In this document: in pieces, positions 1 through 5,518 of the stretch | How the letters are laid out: every line of letters starts with the position of its first letter | How positions within the stretch are numbered: the first letter of the stretch is position 1 | NCBI GenBank assembly: GCA_021785095.1 | Contig: JAJYGM010000113.1 | Coordinates: forward strand, 1 to 5,518 | Reading direction: 5' to 3' | DNA: 5,518 nt | Origin: Actinomycetes bacterium | GTDB taxonomy: Bacteria > Actinomycetota > Acidimicrobiia > Acidimicrobiales > Bog-793 | Position numbers and translations under genes: made by a program | Notes under the pieces: model-generated | What the model was told of the DNA's origin: nothing | Database searches by the model: none | The model's input: the letters and a program-made list of their open reading frames with translations, nothing else

Positions 1-293
1 TCTCGCGGGTCGCTCGCGAGCAGCGCGTCGCCGTCCTCATCTCGGCCCACGAGATGAACCCGCTGCTGCCGGTGATGGACCGCGTCGTCTACCTGGCCGG
101 CGGCCGCGCTGCGAGCGGGACGACCGCAGAGGTGGTCCGACCCGAGGTGCTCAGCCACCTCTACGGCCACCACGTCGACGTGCTCCACGTCCACGGCCGG
201 ATCATCGTCGTGGCTGGCCCGAGCCTCGGGTCGGCCGAGGCGATGCGCGCCGAGGAGGCGGACGCGGCCGCGGACGAGGACGAGGACGACTGA
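1..293 (+). CDS. Metal (Zn/Mn-type) ABC transporter ATP-binding protein, C-terminal fragment
   Basis: This is the 3' end of a gene that begins before the window. The frame is open from base 3 and ends at TGA 291-293, giving 96 visible residues. The product would be the cytoplasmic ATPase that powers metal import through the two permeases encoded next. The visible part starts just before the H-loop (switch) histidine, in SAHEMN at fragment residues 14-19. It continues through MDRVVYLAGGRAASGT, the usual beta-strand and turn after the H-loop in ZnuC-like ATPases. Next comes LYGHHVDVLHVHGR, a His-rich end also typical of this family. The Walker A, Walker B and signature motifs lie outside the window. 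The protein finishes with a strongly acidic tail (EEADAAADEDEDD). The downstream GTG start is only 3 bases after the stop, which indicates one operon. ATPase identity is secure. Zinc as substrate is inferred from the neighbours, and manganese or another divalent metal remains possible. Confidence 0.88.
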   Translation, partial: SRVAREQRVAVLISAHEMNPLLPVMDRVVYLAGGRAASGTTAEVVRPEVLSHLYGHHVDVLHVHGRIIVVAGPSLGSAEAMRAEEADAAADEDEDD

Positions 294-296
294 GCC

Positions 297-1238
297 GTGT
301 CGGGCATCGTGTCGCTCGTCTTCGCGCCAGGCTTCTTCTCGAGCGCGCCCGTGCGCTCCGCCGTCGTGGCGGGCGGCGTGGTGGCGGTCGTCTCCGCCGT
401 CGTCGGCGTGTTCACCGTGATGCGCGGCCAGTCTTTCGCCGGCCATGCGCTCTCCGACATGGGGACGACAGGAGGGTCGGGAGCATTTCTCGTCGGCGTG
501 AGCCCGCTCTGGGGTTTCGTGACCGTCTCGGTCGCAGCGGTGGCGGCAATGGAGCTCATCGGCATCCGGCGGCCGCGCGGCAGGGACGTCTCCACGGGGA
601 TCGTGTTCGGCGCCGCGCTCGGCCTGGCAGCGCTCTTCCTCTACTGGGACACGACCGTGAGGAACGCCTCGGGCGCCGCTATGACGATCCTGTTCGGCTC
701 GCTGTTCACGGTCTCGGCCTCGACGGTGCCCGTGGTCGTCGTGCTCGCCTCGCTGTCGCTCGCCCTCGTGCTCGCGCTCTTCCGTCCGCTGCTTCTCAGC
801 TCGGTGAGCCCCGAGCTCGCCGCTGCCCGCCGCGTCCCCGTCCGGCTCGTAGGCATCGCCTACCTGCTCGCGATGGCCGTCGCCGTCTCGCTCTCCGCCT
901 ACACGATCGGGGCGATACTGAGCACCGCCCTGCTCGTCGGGCCGGCGGCCGCGGCGATGCGGCTCACCAAGAGCCCATGGGCGACGCTGCTCTTGGCGAC
1001 CCTCCTCGGCGTCGCCGCCACCCTCGTAGGCATCGTCCTCGCCTACGACAGCTACGACTGGCCCCCGGCGGGCCATGGTTGGCCGGTCAGCTTCTTCGTC
1101 GTCACCCTCGTGTTCACCTTCTACCTGCTCGCCGGCGTCCCGCAGCTGAGGCGCGCGAGGGGCGACCGGCTCCCGGCGGGTCGCGGGGCGGTCGAGGAGA
1201 GCACCATCCGCGGCGCCGGCAAGCGCGTCGAGAGCTGA
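297..1238 (+). CDS. ABC-3 family metal ABC transporter permease (first of two)
   Basis: The 313-residue product is a multi-spanning inner-membrane permease of the ABC-3 (ZnuB/TroC/MntB-like) family, forming the channel through which metal is imported. The start is GTG 297, 3 bases after the ATPase stop. No strong Shine-Dalgarno sequence is seen, so translational coupling is likely. Hydrophobic segments lie near residues 21-41, 60-88, 100-117, 127-160, 183-200, 203-222, 230-250 and 262-282. The family block after the first helix is clear: FTVMRGQSFAGHALSDMG at 39-56, with Arg43, His50 and Asp54. The later block AYTIGAILSTALLVGPAAAAMRL (about 201-223) matches the conserved 'vG.lL..alLv.PaaaA' region. 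After the last helix there is a basic, polar tail of about 30 residues (RRARGDRLPAGRG onward), probably cytoplasmic. It aligns clearly with the next gene product, so the pair arose by duplication. Metal specificity is inferred from the Fur-type regulator downstream. Confidence 0.9.
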   Translation: MSGIVSLVFAPGFFSSAPVRSAVVAGGVVAVVSAVVGVFTVMRGQSFAGHALSDMGTTGGSGAFLVGVSPLWGFVTVSVAAVAAMELIGIRRPRGRDVSTGIVFGAALGLAALFLYWDTTVRNASGAAMTILFGSLFTVSASTVPVVVVLASLSLALVLALFRPLLLSSVSPELAAARRVPVRLVGIAYLLAMAVAVSLSAYTIGAILSTALLVGPAAAAMRLTKSPWATLLLATLLGVAATLVGIVLAYDSYDWPPAGHGWPVSFFVVTLVFTFYLLAGVPQLRRARGDRLPAGRGAVEESTIRGAGKRVES

Positions 1239-1248
1239 CGAGCGCGAG

Positions 1249-2064
1249 ATGTTCTCCGGCTTCATGGTCGATACCTGGGTCGTGGCGACCGTCGTGGCCG
1301 TCGTCGCAGGTGTCGTCGGTTTCTTCACCGTCGTGCGCGGATCGGCGTTCGTCGCCCATGCGATACCCGTCGGGGCCTTCGCCGGCGCAGCCGGCGCGAG
1401 CTTGGTCGGAGCGAGCACGCTGCTCGGGCTCGGTTCCTTCGGCGTCGCAGGAGCGGTCACGATCGCGCTTCTCGGCCGTCACTCCCGCCACGACGTGGCG
1501 ACTGCACTCGCTCTCGTCGTCATGCTCGGACTCGGGGCTTTGTTCCTCGGGATGGGTACCGAGTACGCGCCCGAGGTCTACTCGCTGCTCTTCGGCGAGG
1601 TGCTGGGGATCGGTGCCAGCGAGGTCGGGCCGACGATCGGCCTCGCCGCGGTGTGCGTCGCTGCGATCGCCCTCGTCTTCCGTCCACTTCTCGTCGCATC
1701 CGTCCTCGGGGAGTCGAGCCGTGCGAGTGGGGTCCACGACCGCCGGATGGAGCTCGCCTACCTTCTCGTCGTCGCCCTCGCGACGACGATGGCCGTGCCC
1801 GTGGTCGGGACGCTTCTCATCTTCACCTTGATGGTCGCTCCAGCGGGTGCGGCCCGCCTGCTCGCAGACCGGCCGCACCGTGCCGTCGTACTGTCCAGCT
1901 TGATCGCGGTCGGCATCGTCTGGCTCTCGATCGCCATGTCCTACGTCACCGACTGGCCGGTGGGCTTCTTCGTCGGGGCCGGGGGAGCGCTCGTCTTCGG
2001 CCTCGTTCGTGCCGTGACGAGCTGGCGGCTGACGGGAAACCGCCCCGGACGGGCTGACGGGTGA
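1249..2064 (+). CDS. ABC-3 family metal ABC transporter permease (second of two)
   Basis: This is the second membrane component of the metal importer (271 residues), from the same ABC-3 family as the preceding gene. The ATG at 1249 lies 10 bases after the previous stop. An internal ATG at 1264 (Met6) is an alternative start that would not change the membrane core. The first helix (about 10-29) leads into FTVVRGSAFVAHAIPVGAFAG (26-46), with Arg30 and His37 in the family block. Another conserved block is VGTLLIFTLMVAPAGAARLL (about 185-204), followed by two more helices. It parallels the first permease almost motif for motif (VVAVV..VVG.FTV.RG..F..HA and DWP..G..V.FF near the end) but is about 40 residues shorter and lacks the basic tail. 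One reading is that the two form a heterodimeric channel, whereas classical ZnuABC systems use two copies of one permease. Its stop overlaps the regulator's GTG by 4 bases (GTGA, 2061-2064). Confidence 0.9.
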   Translation: MFSGFMVDTWVVATVVAVVAGVVGFFTVVRGSAFVAHAIPVGAFAGAAGASLVGASTLLGLGSFGVAGAVTIALLGRHSRHDVATALALVVMLGLGALFLGMGTEYAPEVYSLLFGEVLGIGASEVGPTIGLAAVCVAAIALVFRPLLVASVLGESSRASGVHDRRMELAYLLVVALATTMAVPVVGTLLIFTLMVAPAGAARLLADRPHRAVVLSSLIAVGIVWLSIAMSYVTDWPVGFFVGAGGALVFGLVRAVTSWRLTGNRPGRADG

Positions 2065-2516
2065 GCGGCGACGTCGCAGTGAAGGCGTACGTCCACGACG
2101 CCGTGGCACTCCGTCTCGCCGGCTTGGACCAGCGCTACACCCGCCAACGACGCATTCTCGTCGAGACGCTGGCGCGCGCCGGGCGACCCCTCACCGTCCC
2201 CGAGATCGTGGCCGTCGCCCCCGAGCTTCCACAAAGCAGCGCGTACCGCAATGCGACAGCACTCGTCGAGGTGGGCGTGCTGCGCCGCGTGACGGGGGCC
2301 GACGACCACGGCCGCTTCGAGCTCGCCGAGGAGCTGTCGGGCCACCATCACCACCTCGTCTGCGCCAGGTGCGGCAAGGTCGAGGACTTCGACGCGTCGC
2401 CCGCCCTCGAGGATGCGCTCGACGACGCCACCAGACGCTCGGCCGAAGGGCACGGGTACGCAATCACCGAGCACAGGCTCGAGCTTCTCGGGCTCTGCCC
2501 GGCATGCACTAGATGA
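2061..2516 (+). CDS. Fur-family metal-responsive transcriptional repressor, probably Zur-like
   Basis: A 151-residue cytoplasmic DNA-binding repressor of the Fur family. In this family the metal-loaded dimer binds operators upstream of metal-uptake genes. The N-terminal winged helix covers about residues 22-90: RYTRQRRILVETL (25-37) is the usual first helix, and PQSSAYRNATALVEVGVLRRV (57-77) is the recognition-helix region, where most relatives have 'aTVYRtL..L.e.Gli'. The C-terminal dimer domain opens with the diagnostic HHHHLVCARCGKVEDF (95-110). It carries two CxxC pairs, Cys101/Cys104 and Cys146/Cys149 (LCPACTR at the end), which in this family bind structural zinc. His83 and His95-98 are candidate regulatory metal ligands. 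The GTG start at 2061 is fixed by the 4-base overlap with the permease stop. Its place inside a metal-import operon suggests autoregulation and zinc sensing (Zur). Mur or Fur specificity cannot be excluded from sequence alone. No operator is visible here because the operon promoter is upstream of the window. Confidence 0.88.
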   Translation: MSGDVAVKAYVHDAVALRLAGLDQRYTRQRRILVETLARAGRPLTVPEIVAVAPELPQSSAYRNATALVEVGVLRRVTGADDHGRFELAEELSGHHHHLVCARCGKVEDFDASPALEDALDDATRRSAEGHGYAITEHRLELLGLCPACTR

Positions 2517-3301
2517 GCGGTCCTTCGGCGCTTGCGCACGTGACGCGCATGCTCGAGGCGGCCGGATGCGTCGCCGCCGACGACGAAGCACGCGAGCTCC
2601 TCCGAGCCGCGCGCGGCGACGGCGACCTTCACGAGATGGTCTCCCGGCGCACGGCCGGCGAGCCGCTGGCGTGGATCACCGGATCGGTGCGGTTCTGCGG
2701 GATCGAGCTCCACGTGACGCCAGGCGTCTACGTTCCGCGGTGGCAGTCCGAGCCACTCGCCCGGCGTGCTGCGGAGCTCCTACCGCCGACCGGTGTCGCT
2801 GTCGACGTCTGCACGGGAGCCGGCAACGTCGCTCTCGTGATGCGCGGCGCCCGGCCAGGAGCACGGGTCCTCGGGACCGAGTCGGACCCGCTCGCAGCGA
2901 GCTGCGCCCGGCACAACGGGATCGAGGTCTACGAAGGAGAGCTCGTCGAGCCCTTGCCGGGCGAGCTCGAGGCGTCAGTCGACGTCATGACGGGCGTGCT
3001 CCCCTACGTCCCGACCGAGATGCTCCATTTCCTGCCGCGCGACGTCTTGCGATTCGAGCCCCGCCGTGCTCTCGACGGAGGGACAGGCGGTCTCGACGTC
3101 CTCGCGACGATGGTCGCACAGAGCCCCCGCTGGGTCAGACCGGGCGGGTGGCTCCTCCTCGAAGCGGGCGAAGACCAGGTGGCCGGTCTGCGCGAGCTCT
3201 TCGCTGCCTCCGGGTTCGGATCGAACGTCGTCCTGCGCGACGGCGACGGCGATCCCCGCGGGGTCTGCGGCCAGCTCGCTCGTCGGCACCTTCGAGCGTG
3301 A
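2513..3301 (+). CDS. PrmC/HemK-related SAM-dependent methyltransferase-like protein, atypical active site
   Basis: The 262-residue product has the full layout of the PrmC/HemK protein-glutamine N5-methyltransferases, which methylate the GGQ glutamine of release factors. It may well have another substrate or activity. The N-terminal helical domain holds DEARELL (24-30) and the linker GEPLAWITGSVRF (49-61), followed by the PRxxxE element PRWQSE (75-80). The Rossmann SAM-binding motif I is VDVCTGAGN (97-105), with acidic Glu123 and Asp125 at the end of strand 2. The signature NPPY loop, which binds the target glutamine, is replaced by VLPY (162-165, in TGVLPYVPTE). Pro164 and Tyr165 remain but the Asn does not. 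RFEPRRALDGGTGGLDVL (180-197) is the conserved post-loop block (EPxxALdGG.dGL). It resembles the 'PrmC-related, unknown substrate' group. The ATG overlaps the repressor stop by 4 bases (ATGA), so it is the last gene of the metal-uptake operon. Fold assignment is strong, but function is uncertain. Confidence 0.82.
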   Translation: MSGPSALAHVTRMLEAAGCVAADDEARELLRAARGDGDLHEMVSRRTAGEPLAWITGSVRFCGIELHVTPGVYVPRWQSEPLARRAAELLPPTGVAVDVCTGAGNVALVMRGARPGARVLGTESDPLAASCARHNGIEVYEGELVEPLPGELEASVDVMTGVLPYVPTEMLHFLPRDVLRFEPRRALDGGTGGLDVLATMVAQSPRWVRPGGWLLLEAGEDQVAGLRELFAASGFGSNVVLRDGDGDPRGVCGQLARRHLRA

Positions 3302-3331
3302 CCTCACGAGCCCGCCGGGCCACCATCGGCC

Positions 3332-3353
3332 GTCTCGGCTTTCAGCCGAAGAC
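3332..3353. terminator. Short hairpin at the convergent gene junction, possible terminator
   Basis: A perfect 6-bp inverted repeat, TCGGCT (3335-3340) and AGCCGA (3344-3349), flanks a 3-base loop. It extends by GTC/GAC (3332-3334 with 3351-3353) if one A at 3350 is bulged out. It sits where the two operons converge, beginning about 30 bases after the + strand stop and spanning the stop codon of the - strand toroid gene (3342-3344). A second tiny palindrome, GCCC-GCC-GGGC, lies at 3310-3320. Neither is followed by a T-run on either strand, so intrinsic termination is only a possibility. Position is the main support. Confidence 0.3.
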
Positions 3354-4385
3354 GTCTACAGTCGCCGGCGATCGTGCGAGCAGGTCGGCGGCCAGCACGA
3401 CAGCGGCCCCCGAATAGGTGCTCCGCTCGCCGGGGGGGAACTCGGTGCCGTCGGGATGGACGAGGCCCGTAGCGAAAGAGCCGTCCGGCTGGCGATGCGC
3501 ACGAGTCCAGCCGAGCAACCTCGACGCGTCCTCGGTGCGACCTATGCGAGCGCAGGCGATAGCGCACTCCGCCGTCTCCGCGGTCGTCACCCACGCTCCG
3601 TCGGAGCGACAGCGCACGCCTCGGTCGGCGACGACCCAGGTCGGCCAGCCGCGCTCGATGCGTCGATCGGACCGTAGCGGGTCGAGCGCGCCGGCGAGCA
3701 CCGGGTAGTACCAGTCCATCGCGAACTCCGGCTTCGGGGCGAACGCCGACGGCCTCGAGGCGATCGCGTCGACGAGTCGGACGAGAGCGCGCTCCCAAGC
3801 CGGACGCTCGAGATCGCAAGCTCTGGCGCACGCGATTCCGGCACGCAGGCTCGTGCACACCGACGAGCAGGCCGCGAGGAGCGCGACTGCTCCCATGCCG
3901 TGGCCAGGTGGGCCGGCGCCGATCAGCACACCGCTCGGCGACACCGCCCAGGCAAGCTCGCCGCCCGGCTGCTGCCAGCGCAGCACCCACTCGAGGGCCG
4001 CTTCGACGACCGGCCACATCTGCTCGAGGAACCCGTCGTCGCCGGTCGCGAGGTGGTGGTGGCGCACGCCCGTCGCGATGTACGCGGTGACGTTCGTGTC
4101 GAGGCGCTCCTCCTCCACCGTCCCGCCGTCGCCGTAGTGCGCGTGCCATGACCCGTCCTCTCGCTGGACCGAAGCGAGCCAGGAGTAGGCCGCCTCCGAC
4201 GCGTCGTGTCGACCCGTCGCCGTCAGCGCCATCGCCGCCTCGACGTGGTTCCAAGGATCTGCGTGACCGTTCTCGAACCACGGGATCATGCCGTCCGGCG
4301 ACTGGATCGCGGCGATGCTCGCGCCGGTCGCGTCCAGCTCCTCCGGCGAATAGGGAGCACCTTCGCGCTCCGCACGTGGTCCCAT
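3342..4385 (-). CDS. Alpha/alpha-toroid protein of the 'prenyltransferase' type (QW-like repeats), function unassigned
   Basis: A 347-residue soluble protein with no signal peptide. It belongs to a group of actinobacterial proteins usually labelled 'prenyltransferase' or squalene-cyclase-like from their alpha/alpha-toroid fold. ATG 4385 was chosen because it follows the methyltransferase TAG by 2 bases and everything upstream in frame is arginine-rich shadow sequence. Repeated Q..DG.W units appear as IQSPDGMIPW (27-36), VQREDGSWH (73-81), WQQPGGELAW (137-146) and HRQPDGSF (297-304). Other marked blocks are GHADPWNHVEAAMAL (40-54), DTNVTAYIATG (96-106), TGDDGFLEQMWPVVEAAL (114-131), AMDWYYPVLAGAL (222-234) and WVTTAETAECAIA (265-277). 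There is no DXDD motif, the proton-donating acid of squalene-hopene cyclases. The TGD..FL..MWPVVE..LEW pattern resembles six-hairpin glycosidases such as GH15. With a glycosyltransferase and a methyltransferase upstream, a role in glycan or glycolipid metabolism is plausible. I do not assign a reaction. Confidence 0.8.
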   Translation of the reverse strand: MGPRAEREGAPYSPEELDATGASIAAIQSPDGMIPWFENGHADPWNHVEAAMALTATGRHDASEAAYSWLASVQREDGSWHAHYGDGGTVEEERLDTNVTAYIATGVRHHHLATGDDGFLEQMWPVVEAALEWVLRWQQPGGELAWAVSPSGVLIGAGPPGHGMGAVALLAACSSVCTSLRAGIACARACDLERPAWERALVRLVDAIASRPSAFAPKPEFAMDWYYPVLAGALDPLRSDRRIERGWPTWVVADRGVRCRSDGAWVTTAETAECAIACARIGRTEDASRLLGWTRAHRQPDGSFATGLVHPDGTEFPPGERSTYSGAAVVLAADLLARSPATVDVFG

Positions 4386-4387
4386 CG

Positions 4388-5119
4388 CTACCGCCCGGAC
4401 CCGTCGCCGGGCAGCCGCACGAAGTAGACGACGAGGCTCTTGCCGAGCACGGGGCAAAGGACGCGGTCGACGGCACGGGTGAGTCGCGGAGATCGGACGA
4501 TGTCCCAGACGAGGAAGCGGTGATACGCGGCGACGAGCGGATGGTCCTCGCGCGACACGCCGACGAGGCAGCGCAGCCACCAGTACGGGGTATGGAGCGC
4601 ATGCGCGTGGTGAGCGCCGAGCATCCGCATCCCGGACTGCTCCACCCTGCGACGAAGCTGCGAGCGCCTGTAGATGCGGATGTGCCCACCCTCGACCTCG
4701 TGATATTGCCTCGACAACAGCCAGTTGACGAGCTCGGGCCAAAACCGCGGGACCGTCACGGCGAGAGTCCCGCCCGGTCGCAGCACGCGCGCGAGCTCCG
4801 TGATCGCCCCGCGGTCGTCCTGCACGTGCTCGAGGATCTCCGACGCGACGACGGCGTCGAAGCACGCTTGCACGAACGGCAGCCGGAGCGCATCGCCGCG
4901 CAGCACCGCCGACCTCGACGAGGGCTCGAGCTCGCCGGCATCCAGCATCGCGGCGAGGGTGGCTTGCACGGTCCTGCACTCGTGCGCGTCGGCGTCGAGC
5001 GCGACGACCTCGGCGCCCGCCCGCGCCGCGGCGAAAGCGTGCCTACCACCTCCACAGCCGAGGTCGAGCAGCCTTGTCGCACGCCCCACGCTCGCTCGTC
5101 CTAGGTCGACAGTCAGCAT
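4388..5119 (-). CDS. Class I SAM-dependent methyltransferase (Methyltransf_11/UbiE-like)
   Basis: The 243-residue cytoplasmic protein has a standard Rossmann-fold SAM-binding domain. Motif I is LLDLGCGGGRHAF (17-29). Asp42 ends strand 2 (VVALD, 38-42), RGDALRLPF (74-82) is motif II, and ASEILEHVQD (92-101) with LARVLRPGGTLAVTVP (109-124) completes the core. The C-terminal half is family-specific: EGGHIRIYRRSQL (143-155), HHAHALHTPYWWLRC (170-184) and LGKSLVVYFV near the end. These aromatic and His-rich blocks probably shape the substrate pocket, but the substrate is unknown. ATG 5119 was chosen because the SAM domain begins within 20 residues of it and the in-frame extension upstream is low-complexity Arg/Ala sequence lying over the glycosyltransferase. 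The ATG overlaps the glycosyltransferase stop (ATGCTGA, 7 shared bases), so the two are translationally coupled. The stop lies 2 bases before the toroid gene's ATG. An O-methyltransferase acting on a sugar or lipid intermediate would fit the neighbours. Confidence 0.87.
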   Translation of the reverse strand: MLTVDLGRASVGRATRLLDLGCGGGRHAFAAARAGAEVVALDADAHECRTVQATLAAMLDAGELEPSSRSAVLRGDALRLPFVQACFDAVVASEILEHVQDDRGAITELARVLRPGGTLAVTVPRFWPELVNWLLSRQYHEVEGGHIRIYRRSQLRRRVEQSGMRMLGAHHAHALHTPYWWLRCLVGVSREDHPLVAAYHRFLVWDIVRSPRLTRAVDRVLCPVLGKSLVVYFVRLPGDGSGR

Positions 5120-5518
5120 CGCGTGGTGCCCGACGTGCCGAGCGAGCGCGGCCCCGCGCTGGCGGATCGCTCGTCGCACAGCTCCTCGTAGAGCGCTGCT
5201 GTGCCTCGTGCGGCCTGCTCCCAGGTGAAGCGCTCGAGGACTCGGGCACGGCCGGCGCGTGCGATCCGCCCGGCGAGCTCCCGGTCGTCGAGCAGCCGTC
5301 GCACGGCCGAAGCCAGTGCCTCGGCATCTCCCGGAGGCACTGCGAGCACGCTCTCTTCGTGCCTCCCGGTGACTTCGGGGAGAGCGCCACCCGTCGTCGC
5401 GACGACCGGCACTCCACACGCCATCGCCTCGACCGCGGGAAGGGAGAAGCCTTCGTAGAGCGATGGCACGACAGCGACCGACGCCTCCGCGTACAGCTCG
5501 ACGATCCGCTCGTCGCTC
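5113..5518 (-). CDS. GT-B glycosyltransferase (GT4-like), C-terminal fragment
   Basis: This is the 3' part of a gene that starts beyond the right edge. About 134 residues are visible, ending at TGA 5115-5113. The product would transfer a sugar from a nucleotide-activated donor. The fragment covers the C-terminal nucleotide-sugar-binding Rossmann domain. It begins with DERIVELYAEASVAVVPSLYE, the helix-strand that precedes the donor site. It then shows the EX7E element of retaining GT4 enzymes (the two Glu in YEGFSLPAVEA), followed by MACGVPVVATTGGALPEV, where the glycines contact the donor, and a closing FTWEQAARGTAALYEEL helix. A GTG at 5469 could be mistaken for a start, but the family match continues upstream of it, so the gene is truncated by the window rather than short. 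Its stop overlaps the methyltransferase start by 7 bases. Acceptor and donor sugars cannot be told from this part. Confidence 0.88.
   Translation of the reverse strand, partial: SDERIVELYAEASVAVVPSLYEGFSLPAVEAMACGVPVVATTGGALPEVTGRHEESVLAVPPGDAEALASAVRRLLDDRELAGRIARAGRARVLERFTWEQAARGTAALYEELCDERSASAGPRSLGTSGTTRC

Noticed and set aside
977..1831. 284-residue open frame on the + strand across both permease genes
   Set aside because: It is Arg/Ser/Pro-rich in an alternate frame of two recognisable membrane proteins, so it is a shadow.
1114..2109. 331-residue open frame on the - strand
   Set aside because: It is antisense to the second permease, rich in Arg, Asp and Glu with no recognisable domain, as expected from a GC-rich shadow frame.
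2061..2516. Run of four histidines (residues 95-98) in the repressor as a special metal sensor
   Set aside because: His-rich sequence just before LVCxxCG is common in the Fur family, so it is not unusual.
2413..3417. 334-residue open frame on the + strand
   Set aside because: It is a frame-shifted shadow of the PrmC-like gene, extremely Arg-rich, and competes with a clearly supported protein.
3304..4689. 461-residue open frame on the - strand
   Set aside because: It runs in a different frame across the toroid and methyltransferase genes and reads as Arg/Gly-rich shadow sequence with no motifs.
4386..4979. In-frame upstream extension of the toroid protein (545 residues instead of 347)
   Set aside because: The extra residues are Arg/Ala-rich with no family pattern and lie over the well-supported methyltransferase gene in another frame. 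ATG 4385 directly follows that gene's stop.
4148..5104. 318-residue open frame on the + strand
   Set aside because: It is antisense to the methyltransferase and toroid genes. Its composition is Arg/Pro-rich and no domain is seen.
5120..5419. In-frame upstream extension of the methyltransferase (343 residues instead of 243)
   Set aside because: The extra 100 residues are low-complexity Arg-rich sequence antiphase to the glycosyltransferase. The SAM fold starts right after the Met at 5119.

Overview
The window is very GC-rich and densely packed, with strong G/C bias at third codon positions, GTG starts and 4-base start/stop overlaps. Together with the protein types, this points to an actinobacterium. 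An Acidimicrobiia-like lineage is my best guess from memory of similar proteins; no search was run. The DNA is almost fully coding. It holds eight genes in two convergent operons that meet at a gap of about 40 bases near 3302-3341. Both operons run off the window, so neither upstream promoter is visible.

Left operon (+ strand, 1-3301): the C-terminal end of an ABC transporter ATPase for divalent metal (zinc/manganese type), two different ABC-3 family permeases in tandem, a Fur-family repressor that is most likely Zur-like, and a protein related to the PrmC/HemK glutamine methyltransferases. Junctions are +3 bases, +10 bases, a 4-base GTGA overlap and a 4-base ATGA overlap, so the five genes look co-transcribed and translationally coupled. 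The simple reading is a high-affinity zinc (or other metal) uptake system carrying its own repressor. The methyltransferase-like gene is the odd member, because the Asn of the signature NPPY active-site loop is missing.

Right operon (- strand, read from 5518 down to 3342): the C-terminal part of a GT-B glycosyltransferase (family GT4-like), a class I SAM-dependent methyltransferase, and an alpha/alpha-toroid protein of the kind databases usually label 'prenyltransferase'. These genes are also fused tightly (7-base overlap, then a 2-base gap). The set suggests making or modifying a methylated glycan or glycolipid, but the substrate cannot be read from the sequence. The toroid protein lacks the DXDD acid motif of squalene-hopene cyclases, and its middle resembles six-hairpin glycosidases at least as much as prenyltransferases. 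This cassette is the best candidate here for an undescribed pathway.

I saw no RNA genes, mobile elements, CRISPR arrays or long repeats. The only non-coding structure is a short hairpin at the convergent junction.
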